From the NCBI GenBank assembly GCA_034620365.1, contig JAQGEQ010000297.1, positions 372,001-436,000 of the forward strand: a DNA stretch of 64,000 nt, written 5' to 3'. Each line of letters begins with the position of its first letter. Position 1 is the stretch's first letter. The position numbers were made by a program, and so were the translations under genes. Origin of the DNA: Pegea sp. RAD2-039 (Eukaryota > Chordata > Thaliacea > Salpida > Salpidae). Shown here one piece after another: positions 47,403 to 60,125 of the stretch. A model generated the notes under the pieces. That model was given only the letters and a program-made list of their open reading frames with translations, was not told the origin of the DNA and did no database searches.

Positions 47403-50400
47403 CTAATTTTTTTTCTTCAAATTTTGTTTCGGACGAAATTTAAGTAACTTTTGTTTTGAATGCATTTACTGCTTTAAAATTTAGGAAAACTTAAATGTGA
47501 TTCGGAAAAGATTATTTTTAAAACTAAAATAACTTTTTTTGCTTTGCTCTTAAATGAAAATCATTTGTATTAAGACTACAGGCAAACATTAAGAAATTTT
47601 CTTAAACGTTTTAATGTTTGCATATTTTTTATTTGTAATGATAAATGGTTTGTTTTAAATTTTAAGACTTAAAATTTCCTCTTGCCAATTTAAGAATAAA
47701 TGAATTTTTGTTAACTAAAATATCGATTGTGTGAAATCATATAAAACATTGTCACTGCAGAACCTACTATGCACTTTTATAACATTTAATCACAATTATA
47801 TTCATTATTATTTAAAATCATCTGATTTGCAATGAATTTTATTGTGTTCTGAACTCACTCACAGAAAATATTACATTTAATTTAGTTGAAATTGGCCCAA
47901 AGACTTTTATCATTTTTGTCTGACTTAACTGATCAGAACAATTGTAATGTTAATATAACATAACCGTAGTTTTATTCATTCTTATAAACAATTTTTTCTA
48001 TACATAAATTGGTGTTTCAATTAGTTGTTACAAACTTTAAAAAACTTATATTATTTTTAAAGTTACTTTATACAAATTCTTACTTGGTGAAAGTTTTTAA
48101 TTCCCATATAGTATCAAATTTTATTCCTTTAAATATTTTATATCAGCTTAATGTTACTTAAGAGTAATTTGATATATTTTTCATGACATCCTGCTAAACT
48201 AAAATACGAGAGATTACCCAAGCGACAACTTTTAAAGTAGCTTGTCCTAAAGATTAGTCTGTTTGCTTAGCGAAAAAATTTCAAAAAGTCAACTGCTTTT
48301 GATGTACATATGATTTTGAATATTTACTTAAAATTCTAAAACTTAAAATCGGTCTAGCTTTTTTTGTCACAGTTTCAAGTTAATTTGGAATGTTTAAAAA
48401 GTGAAATTAACAAATGATAAAAGTTGAATTATTTTTATATCTATGACCAACGTTTGAAAGTTTGCTAGACATATTTGTGATTTTTAATTGCTGTAATGAT
48501 GACCTTGTTGAAAAAAAACATACAATATTTATTGAATTTAAAAGCAATATACGAAATAATTTATAAAAACTTGACTTTATAATAATAAGCAATGATAGCT
48601 CGAATAAATAGCTTTTAATTATTGATTTAGAACGATTATTTTACATAAAATAAAGTTTTCATTAAAAAAAATGTTGAGATTTTTATGTTTTTATAAAGTA
48701 ATCTAAATGTTAAGTTTATAATCAAAAACTTTGATTAAAAATCAATTTTTGAGATGAATTAAGCACGAACTACATAAACCTCAACTAAAAGAACATGAAA
48801 AACAACCTGATATCAAAACAAGTGGTTTGATAACTTAATTAACGTTAAAAGATTAAACAAAATGAATTGATTTGAAGCTAGAAATACCAAACAATATTGA
48901 AGTTTTTCTATTTTTTATCATTTGTTTTTTTATGACTAAATCTAACTTTTTAATTTCACCAAGTTTTCTTTTAAAAAATTTAAGTCTTAAAACTATAATA
49001 AAGAAAAGAAAACATTTCAGATTTTGTGGTTTGAATTAAATTTACTTCAATAACTTTAATAAAATTCAAAAGAATACTGTGAAATCCTATCAAACATAAA
49101 AATAAAGAACATTCCTTTATTTTCATGTACAAAGTAATTATTTGTGAAATTTTTAACAAACATTTTTTTCTAAAATAATTTAAATTTCAATATCAAGAAA
49201 GGAAGTAAAGTTAAAACTCAATTTTATTTACATTAAATTGAAAATTGTAAATCATTTTATTTCATTAAATCGAAAATATCTATTCTAAGGCTTGCTATAA
49301 AAAGAATTAACTGAAATCATTAAAAAAAAATGCTATTAAAAGTACATGCGTAAATAACCTTCAGTTGATAAAAAATCACTTTAAAACCATTTATGATTAA
49401 TTTGGATTTTTTTATATTAGTTTTTCTATATCCTTTTCAGAGAAATAAATTAATTCATCTTTAATTTTTTTTACTTTCTTAATAACATCATTTCTATAAT
49501 TTGATTTGATGACTATTTTTTTCTGATTTATAAAAAGTTAAGAAAAGTTATCTAAAAAAATCTATTGAAAAATTAATCAGAGGTATTAGACAAGAATATC
49601 GCATTCAAAGTGATTTTTTAAATTAGTCAAAACGTTTTCATTTAATTTTTTTAAGTAAAAAATATTTACTTCATATAATCTAAGTACTTGGGTTATTTAA
49701 AAATACTTTGACTTAAAAAGTAACTGCTATATATGATTTTTTCTAAACGTCACTAATATTTTAAATGATTGTATTTAGATTTTTACTGAAACTTAGATCA
49801 AGTAAAAAACGAAATTAGTTATACCGTATATTTGAAAAATTATTATAGAAAATTGTATAGAAAAGTTAACAAATAATTATAAAAGTATTAGGTACTTGCA
49901 AAAATTTCCACTTCCATTAATTTGAGATATAATTTGCATTATCTAATGTAGGCTTGAGACGATTTTTGATATTTGAAACTAACTATTTTGTTGTAATCAA
50001 AACCAAAGTGTTTAACGGTCTGACAGTTTCACGAAAAAAACTATTTATAAACAGTAAATAACCGATTTTATAAGCAAAGTAAAATTTCGTGACAAATTAA
50101 AATGATTTGCTTAATTTGCAATTTATTTACGTAGATTTATTTTAGTCAACATCATTTAAAACGTTTTACTAATCACATTGACAATTAAAAACGACATTTG
50201 ATTCGTGTTAGGGTTTTTTATTCTTAATTTAACCAAACACCAGTTGAATTAGTTTAATTTTTATTAGATTGTCGCTAAATATACTTAAAAACGTATAAAG
50301 TCCTTTGTAAAAGTAATTATTCTATAGCAAGGACATTTTATAGCAAAGTTCAACTAAACAAATGAGATAAATAGCGTTTTAACAAACTGATAATTAACTT

Positions 50401-53400
50401 TTTTAAACATCAAATTTTGCTTCTTTCCAACTAAAAAAAGATTAAGATCTATTTCATTATAAAGGCCGTTATGCTACAGCGATTTAAAAGTTGTTTTATT
50501 TCATTAGACTGTTAAGCATCATTAGATAAATAATACATTTGAATACATTCCTGTTAAAGTATTGTTTCAATTTGATTTCAAAAAATTTATAAAAGATCAT
50601 GTCTACAAATTAACATATCAATTTTTTTTTTATCGTTCAAATTTTATAATTGCTTTTAAACCTTGGTAAGCTGGTTTTTAATAATGACATACGTACCATA
50701 ATTAAATCATTATAGAAAAATTGAGTCATATAATTAAGATTAATCTTTTGTATTATATACAAAGATAAAGGCTTCTTAAATATTCCTTGTACTGTTTTAG
50801 TCGATGTACTTGAATTATTATAATTCTACTTTTTAATAGCAGTTTTACTAAGTCAAAATAAAAATAAATCTTTATTGTTACTTTTTTTAGTACATTATTG
50901 ATTTATTTGTACTTGTATACAATAGAAAAATAAATAATTAAAGTCTGCTAGCTTAAAAGGCTATTTTGTTCATTTAATGGTTGTTTTTTTAGTATTTATT
51001 TTTAGTAGTTCCTGGTACTAGACTCGCTTACAACATTATTTGTAGTTATTTTTGTGTTTAGATTAAGTCACTGAAATAAAAAGAAAGAGAGACTTTTAGC
51101 AAAATATGTTTTAAGGAATACATTTTTGTGTTTGCACTATGAAAACGTATGTTTTAGAATATTTGACAAAATAACTCTGCAAAAAAGTATTCATATATTA
51201 CTATATTAGTCTTATCAATTGTAAACTATTCTTACTTTGCATAAACTTTATTTTTTAGATAAAATCTCTAATAAATTGAGTTTAGTTAAATTTTTATTGC
51301 TGTTATCAAAGCATCAAGAAATTATCATAAATAAACACACATCTTAAATATCAACAGTATTAAGATCTAAAACTATTTACATTTATTATTAAAACTTATA
51401 CAACACATCTTATTTAAACGTTAATTATGCTTTACTTTAAAATAAAATTCAATTTATTTTTATCAGTCAAAATAAAACCAAATTTAGATTAAGGTTAATT
51501 ATTTAGGTTAAAAGCTTTTGTTACAACTTGTATGCAGCAACAACAACAAATTTGAACATGTTATAAGCAGAGCTTAGAATATAAAGCATTTTCATTCAAA
51601 CATAGAAAACATGTTCGACAACCTATAAATTAGTGTTCTTGTAATTACTCTATGTCTACAAGACTTAAAGAAACCATGGCCTAATTATCAAAATTATTTT
51701 TTTTTATTTATTACCGTTTTAAAGAAAAACAAGCAAAAATTTAAGGTTTTCCAAAAGATATTCAAGTTTATCAAACTACCCAAATTAATTAATTATAATT
51801 AACATTATAAAGTTTGATATGCATTAACCTTTTTTTTTTGAAGCTGTATAAACCATCTTCAGTAATTGTTACTAAGCTATTTAGTTTAAATCATTACTTT
51901 ATTAAAAATATTGTAACATATTGAGATAGTTATTAATTATTAAGTAAGGTATTGTGATGTTTTTACTAATATTGATGCTCAAGTTCAAAATTGAATAATC
52001 TAAAATTTTAATCTATTTTATATAATTTTTGTATCGAATTACATATTCATAATTTTAGTTCTACTAAAATTAAAAAAAAGCTTAATGTAAAATCTTTCAA
52101 TTTTATTCGAAATAATAAAATATATATCTAATGTTATCCAAAATTAAATTTATGTTTATCCTATAAACTTATTTTTACTTTTATCTAATCTTTCTACAAA
52201 TAATATTTTTAGAGTATCTATCAGATTATTACTATTTATTCTAAAAAATTAACATTAAAGTGTTATCAAATGCTGATAATCAAGTCTTCAAATATATATT
52301 TTAAAATATAATGATTTTTAATTTAGAAAGTAAATTTATGCACAAGAAAAGACAGAATCGACAAAACAAGATTTCTTTAAGAAGTCTTTGCTACTATATG
52401 ACAATACTTTTATGAAAATCTTATTTATAGCTTTTGCAGTGACATTACAATAAACTTTATAAAAAGTTTACAAAAATAAGCCTACTTAATATAAAAATTA
52501 TATTTTTAAATTATCAATAGAAATCTAAAAATTTTTAATTTATAAATTGCAAAACACACTCAAAACTTGTGGTTAATTTTAAAGTTTATTACTTAGTCGT
52601 TTTCGCTCAATTTTAATACTCAAAGATTACAAAAGTCTTAAAAGTTTCACGATATTTTCAAAATATAACCAATTGGATAAAATATAAGATTATAAACTAC
52701 TACATAATTGTCACTAAAATGGTGTTTAGCTAAAATCAATTCACATATGGCAAAATTTCTTGTCACTTAACTCTTAAGTCGTTTATTATTGAAGTTTTAT
52801 TGTTAGATATAACCTTTGAAAACTGGTTTTCAAGTGTTTGAACATTCCACTTGATTTTAGTATGAAATGCCAGTCGAAAGTACATTACCCTATAAATAGC
52901 AGCTAATGGCTTCTATCGAAAATGGATCTTTCATATTACTTACCTTAAATTTATTTTTGGGCTGTATTGACTGAATTGTGGTTAAAATTAAATTTAAAAA
53001 TGTAATCTTACCAAACATGCAGCAATTTATTCTTTGTAAGATTTTAAATCCTTCAAAAATTGATTTTTAAAGCTTTTAAAAGGTTTGCTTTAATGGAATA
53101 TTTGCTGGAAACGATTAAATAAAATACAAAAAGTAAGTTAAAATTCTAATTTATTTTTTTCTTCATTAACAAAAACAAAATTGTTTTTACGCCAAACTTA
53201 TTTTCATGGGGTTCAATAGATATTTTCAAATTGATAACAACAGTAATTATATGTATAACTTTTATAATGTCATTCTAATGACAAATTCCTTGTAACTGAG
53301 TCGATGTAACTGAAAATTGACAGATTAAAGAAAACCTTTCTGGTACGAAAGAAAAAAGAATTAATAACGTAGCAGTAGTAAATCATCTTCTATCTTATTA

Positions 53401-56040
53401 AAAATTGACCAAAAAAGATAAATGAGGTTCACAGTTATTAAGTCATAGTTGAAGTAAAAGGACTTATAGGATTTTTAATGGAAACTTTCATCTTATTTCA
53501 ATGCTGGCAATTTTTTTCTTCCAAATCAGCCAATTTTTAAATTACTTAGTTTTTAACAGTTTTGTTGGTTTCCTGAAAAGAACGCCAACAATTTTACAGA
53601 GGAAAAAATTATTTCACAAACTCATTGTCACACGCCGATCATTTCATAAATTAAAAATAACTCTAAAAATTTGACCATTGCTAGTTAAAGAACATTATAC
53701 ATTTTTCCACTAAACGTATGATCTAGTTTTATTTACGTTTTTTCAGATTTTATTTGTTTTATTTTAAAGTTAGAACTAATTTAAAAGTAAAGCTTTTTAA
53801 CTAAAAATTATTTGAAAGGTTCAATTGTTAATATAATTAATGTTAATTCTTTTAAATTCTAACTTACATAAGGTTATTGATAATTATCTAATTAATTATT
53901 CCATTCTATGTTAAAGCAACTGACATTTATGCTTTGAGTAAAAACTGAATTACAAACTTTTTGTATTTTTATTTGTAGAATATTCAAAAAGCATTTTTTA
54001 TTGGGAAAAAACAAACATTTAAAAGTCACCTAGTTAAATTATTTCAGTAAAAAGAGTAGCAGATAGAAGGAAAATATTTTAGTTTTGTTTATTTTGTGTT
54101 TACATTAGATCAAAACTAAACTTTTTTATATGATGAACTTGTTTAAACAAATTATAAACATATATTTTATTTCAAAAAAACAGCAAAATACTTTATGTTT
54201 TCAATACAAATCAATTTAATATAAAAATACCCATCATAAATTGTTGGTTAGGCATAACCTAAAAGATTCTGTTTTATTTTCTAAATAAGTTTACAAATAA
54301 GAAACATTGATTTGAAACACTATTAAATGTTTTACAATATAAAATACAAAACTTTGAAGAATTTTATTGAAATTCATTTTACAGTAAATAATGAATCATC
54401 ACAAAAGAATATTTAAAACAGAAGTTCTTGAAATACCAAGATTTTTAATAGTAGTCAACGGCAACTTAAATAAAATAAATAATCTACAAAGAGAGTTTTG
54501 TAAATTAGCTGTACATTACAAATTATTTATAACTGAAGTCAAACTTATATGCAAAAAATTACTTCTAAGTTTAAAAGTCTGTAACTTTAATTTATTGTTG
54601 CAGATAAAGCCATTGTTTAAATTTGAAGCAACTCAAAAAGTGCAATCATCCATAAAGTATGAATTGAGCTAAGTAAATCTGAATGACAGTTAAGAAATTA
54701 ATTGCAAACAACAAATTAATAATTTATTTATAAGAAATTTTCAGAAATAAAAGCATGTTTGTCACTAAAAAAATCTACTATTTAATTTAAGAAAGTTTTT
54801 TTGCAAACTTGTGCTAGTATTATACTAAAAATTAAAATCACTTTTGATAGAAAGGCATTTTAAAACTTTCCCAAAAACGTTTCCTCATTATTGTTCAATT
54901 GAGACCAAAATATTATTTTAAAAAAACCTTTTGGAGAAAGGTTTATAAGATCAATAATTTTGTTGTCCAATGATAAGTACTATGAAAAAAATATTGTTTT
55001 AGTTTAAAGTCCTGAAAAGAAAATAGAAGCAAAAATTTTTTTTTAAGAATAATCCTAAACAAATTTGTTTATTTACAATTTAATGTTAACTAAAACAAAC
55101 ATTTATCAATAATTTCTAGTAAAAATTTTTTAAAGTAAAATTATCTTAAAACCAGCTTTAACTTAAGAGTAATCTTTACTCTTGTAAAAGTTGTTGAACA
55201 ATTGAGTAAGAAGCAAGTGTAATCAAATGTATCAAACTTTTTTTTAAAGATTTATTATATTTGAATAACTAAAAATAAACGTAAAAAATTGTATTTAATA
55301 TGATAACAAAGTAGATAACAATTGAAGAAATAAATATACATGTTTAGTAGATGTTTCAATAGTCTCTGAATTTAAAGTTTTTGAGTCTTACAATTTTATT
55401 CTCACGTTGAAAGCTAATAAGGCCAGCTTTTTTTCATAACAAGTTGACAAAAAGTAATAAAAACCAACGTTCTATTTTTAAAAATTCATTTTTTTGGAAG
55501 CTGACTTGTATTATTAATATGAATGAGCGAAGAAAAAATAGATTTAGAAAAGTCCACACTTATTTTCGTTATATATCTAACAAAATTTTTCAATTTTTTA
55601 AGATATACCTAAAATATTACTCTGGAAATAACTGAACTAAAACGTTTAATGGTATTTTGAGTTTTCAGAAATAGTTCAAATGTCAACAAGCCCAGTATTG
55701 CAACAAATAAAATTACTCCTAATCGATTATAATGTGATAAATTGGACTAGAAATGAAAATTAAATTTTGTTTAAGCTTAAACTGATTTCATAGAATTTGC
55801 TCGACCTTCATTGTTAATTTAATGAATTCTGTGACTAATGTTAATTAGAAAAATAATCACAATTTAAAAACAAATGTTTCATGTTTAGTAATTTACTATG
55901 TAAAATAAATTACAATATCTACAAAAAATCTCAATTGAAAAACAATTTCTACAACTTCTGAAGATTACATTTTAATAAGAAATTTCAGAGTGAAAAAAGT
56001 AAACAATTTTCTAGGATTTGAAAACTAGCTTCATAAGTAG
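47403..56040. other. Long AT-rich region, no gene
   Basis: About 8.6 kb at very high A+T. The longest plus-strand frames (54391-54672 and 55444-55635) have the K, N, I, L and F composition expected of random AT-rich sequence and no flanking splice pattern or motif. I see no LINE core, tandem array or structural RNA. Short exons could be hidden here. Confidence 0.5.
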
Positions 56041-56418
56041 CATCGAAGCGGGGATAGAATGTACAGAAAAATTCAGAAATAAAAACCAAAAACTTTAAAT
56101 TTAGGTTTTCATCTCAAAAGAATACCGAACAAAGAATGGAGTTATAACTCCGAATATATGTGGAATGTATATCCGATTAGATCCGGGAATGAAAGAAAAG
56201 AAGAAGCCGAGAATCAGGAATGCAGGATGCAATGAAAGATTCACAACAGAAAGTAGTTACGTGAGGCTCTTGTTTTAGAATATAATAAAAATTGCCGAGA
56301 AGGTAGAAGAAATTCTAAATGTCCCCAAAATCCCACTTTCATCATTAACTGATGTTGGTCAACATCATCAGGATTTGATCCTCAAAGAAGAGAGCTCCTT
56401 CATCATTTATGTAATGGC
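56041..56418 (-). other. Probable 3' UTR of the 368-aa gene
   Basis: Less AT-rich than the region to its left, directly downstream (minus strand) of the TAA at 56419. No frame or motif beyond that; no poly(A) signal can be singled out in this background. Confidence 0.35.
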
Positions 56419-59400
56419 TTACGACGCTGCAGTTGTCATGGTCACATGGCAAGGAGATATCGGAGTTTCAAGACCATCTGGTTTGTCTTTCACTTCAGAT
56501 GACTCGTTCTCTTCTTCTTCCAAGGTCTCCATTTTGGCCTTTTTGTAGGGGGCTTCGATATCATTTTCTTCATCACTGAAGAAAAACTCATCATCGTCAT
56601 CGTCGTCATCATCATCATCTTCGTTGTAAACCGCGATTTGCTCGATCTCTCGATCTATAGAACAGTTAAAAATAAAAAATTTAGATCCAATTTATTTTCC
56701 TGATTTTTTTTAGTATATGAAAAAGAGGTTTTAACTTCAATGATAATTTCAACGTTTTACTGTTGTTTTAGGAAGCCGTTTGTTAAAACGAACATAAGTT
56801 CTACTCAACAATATTAACAAAACAGCAAGTCGTTTTTCCATATAGTTCTTATGTGGAAATTCCTTTTACAAATTTGTATGAACTTCATTTTGCAGCTAAC
56901 TTTTAAATTGAGATGTAAATAGTAAAGATAAAAACCTATGAATGAAACACAAGATGCAAGTTTTTCTAATGGGAGAAAGTATCTTAAATGACATAGTTGC
57001 AAACTTCTTCAAGTTATTTATGAAAATATCGAGATTCTAATAATTTGGATCAGCAAGTTATTATCTAAGTTTGCAACCATAGACAAGAGAGTAGTCGGAA
57101 GTAAGATTAGTGTTCAGCAAAGAACAAGGTACAAAATTCGACAGAATTAACAAGACCCGGTAATGCGCAACAAGCGCACATACACCCACCTGTTATACTT
57201 GGTTTACGGATAAGAGCAGCGGATTTCCGCTGAAGTATCGTAGACCGTAATTTAGATTTTGTAGAATCTGACACAGAGGATCCAGTTCGAAAAAGAGTGC
57301 GATGACGATGACGATGTACTCCTTCATCAGCTAATGGAAGTGAAGTAGCCCGACGAAGTTTAGTCTCATTTTGGTCTAGGGAGGAGAATGAGATGGTTTA
57401 AAAAATAATAAATAAATGTCTGATAAAAAATTTCATTTTCGAAAAATAAAGATCAAATTACCTGCAGCTTGAAGATGTGAAAAACCATGATTAGTTCCAT
57501 GATTTCGGTTGGTGTTAAAAGGCTTAGTCTGAATTTTTGTATACGTTCGTCCATCTTTTTCTACCATTGTAACCTTTAAATAATTACCAAATTTAGAAAT
57601 TCATTTCAAAAAGTGCTTGCAACAAACCTTTCCGCCACTTACACCCTCAGACAAAACAACTTCTGTAGTTTTTATGTCACCAACTACAGCTTGAACCTTA
57701 ACACTATCAGTTGGGTTGTCATCCTTCGGCAATTCAGCAGCTTTTTCGGTTGGTACACTGTCCATGGTGATCTGTGGTGGCTTTGATGCAACTAAAGGAC
57801 GCTTTGTACCAGATGATTGAGTGTTAGATTGGGCTACATTGTCTGCAGTTACTTTGCTTGAACACATCTAGAAAAATAAGTTAGAAATTGAAATAGTATT
57901 TGCTAACAGCTTACTCTGTACTTTAACTTAAAAATATTATATTTTTAAAAATGATTTTTGGTAAACTAATCGTTGTAAACGATGAGATGTTTTTCTATCG
58001 TTCTAAAAATATCTAAAAAATCAACTCCATCAATTTAACAGCACTTACATAAGCATTATTGAATTACTTCTTGTAAGACTATAAATAAATTCAAAATGTA
58101 AATTTTAAAGAAATTTTAAAAAAAGCATAATTAAGATTAGAAGTTGGTTTTCAAACTTTAATAAATGAAAAAGAATTTTCTATAAAATCTATGAATGAAA
58201 AAGAAAAAAATAGTTTTTAAATGATTATCATGAAGTTTAGATAGATTGACTTGCTTGAAAAATTCTTATAATAAAAAAATATTTGTTTATATTTTGTCAT
58301 TTTTATCTAAACAAATAAATAAAATATTAAAAAACAATTTTAGATATTCTAGAAAATCAAATAAACATTACAAAAATAAACTTTAAAATTTTTGAAAACA
58401 AACATAAGATTGAAACATTTATTAAAACTAGATCTAATCAAGCAAATTCTATATCTATTTAAGTTAACTAATCTGTTTTCTGTAAAACATCATTTTAATA
58501 AGATTAAATTGGGTTGTTTATAAATCTTTGCTCTGTTTTGGCACTCACTGGTATGTATTATTGATAGAATTTGAAAAATTAATTCAAATGTTTTGAAAAA
58601 TTACAGTAAAAGGTTATGAAGTATCTAAATGAAATGATTAAGATCCTACAGTTTAATGTTTTAAAAAATGCATAAGAAGTCAAAAGTTTTCATCCAAAAT
58701 AAACTTTTCAAAAAATTATAAGTGTCTTATGTGAGTGTGAGTATTTGAACAATCTAAATGTCAGTAAGTAATGAAAAACATCTAAAAATAGCTGAAACGA
58801 CAAAAGTTCTTACATCTAACCATTATTGAAAGAGCATAATTGACATGATAATAAAAGAAAACTACATTTCTATTGTGACAATATAGTTGATCATTAACTT
58901 CCAACAGATGGTTGATAGAACAGAAAACAAATGAGTAAATTTTCTACCTGTCTATGTTTTTGTTGACAAAATTTCAAAGCTTTTTCAACCAAACTTGCGA
59001 CCTCATGATCTGCAACCCCCATGTTACCTTTAGCAACCGTAAGATTGTTTTCCTTAGTATCATCTTGGGTTGTTTCCTACAAAATTAATGTTGTTTAAAA
59101 ATTGAACATAACTTGGCTTTTAGCTTTTAAAACAATTTTATCAAAATTTAAAGAAATTAATGTTATTTAAAAAAGAAAAAAAGCTGATTGTATCTGTTAA
59201 GTTATTTTTTCTAAATGCCAACGTAAAGGTTTATTGAAATAAATCAATATATATACAAAGAAAACAATTAAGTCAGCTGAATTGAAACGTTTGAAATATA
59301 GGAAGAAGAAGCTTAGTATAAAAATTATTTTTATTCAAGATTGAAAAGTTATTTAAATATTTATTCCAAAATTCTTTTCGGAAAATTAATGAATGAAAAT

Positions 59401-59627
59401 AAAAAATATTAAGTTTTAAAAACCTTAATGAAGCATGTGTACTTCTGGAATGCTTCTGCAAGTAGCCGTTGATGCGTACAATCGTCTCGGTCACGTGATG
59501 TATCAACTCTGACTGTTGTCTGAGGGTGCTTGTTGGTGTCCTGGTAGATCTTATAAGCCTCCATAAGAATCAAAAGTGGAGCCTCTTTGCTCTCAAGTTG
59601 ATCTTTATTATCGATAGTTTTTTCCAT
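56419..59627 (-). CDS. Disordered acidic nuclear-like protein, unrecognised
   Basis: Six exons chain perfectly in phase: 59424-59627, 58948-59076, 57628-57867, 57462-57573, 57190-57375 and 56419-56654, giving 368 aa, so the gene model is firm although I cannot name it. The first exon (LLILMEAYKIYQD, then HQRLLAEAFQKY) and second (DHEVASLVEKALKFCQQK) predict short helices, perhaps one small fold. The middle is Ser/Thr/Lys-rich. A basic stretch (KLRRATSLP; HRHRHR; KSKLRSTILQRKSAALIRK) follows, then a run of ten aspartates (GAT/GAC repeat near 56593-56623), FFFSDEEND and PYKKAKMETLEEEE, a possible nuclear localisation signal. It looks like a chromatin or nuclear scaffold-type protein, but that is inference from composition only. 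Confidence 0.82.
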
Positions 59628-60125
59628 ACTTAAACTGAGTAATGATAATATGTAAATCTAAAAACAAAAGGTCTTGTAAATGACGAATTCTAAACAAATT
59701 AGTTTAAATAATAGTTTTCATCTCTTTACAAACTATTTGATGAATAATTTCAAATAATTAGCAGTTATTAAGCCTAATACGCCTGACTGATGTTATTTAG
59801 CAAAATAAAGACCAAGTAAAACTCCAAATGACGCATAACTTGTTGATGTAAAGAGTGGTAAGTAAAATAAAAATAATGACATCAGACAATTGAAATCACT
59901 TTGAAAAAAATGATTCATGTTTTTAGGTATAAGTGATAATTTGATGTTTGTAAACTGAGAACAAATTTGTAATTTACAAGCTTGGTACATACAGACTGAT
60001 TAAAGTTAAAACTAAAGAAGCTAAAATTGTTCAAAATCAAATCTTTTTTTTTTCAGTTTTTTAAAACTCAAAAGCAGACGAAGAGCATTTTAGTTCAAGT
60101 GTAAACAAAGCTAAGCGTCACGTGA
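59491..60125. promoter_or_regulatory. Two TCACGTGA E-box palindromes near the start
   Basis: The palindrome TCACGTGA occurs inside exon 1 of the 368-aa gene (59491-59498) and about 490 bp upstream of its ATG (60118-60125). This 8-mer is the core bound by bHLH-leucine-zipper factors of the USF/MITF/TFE type. Function here is not shown. Confidence 0.25.

Noticed and set aside
54391..54672. 93-codon plus-strand frame
   Set aside because: Composition is that of random AT-rich DNA, with no motif or splice partner.
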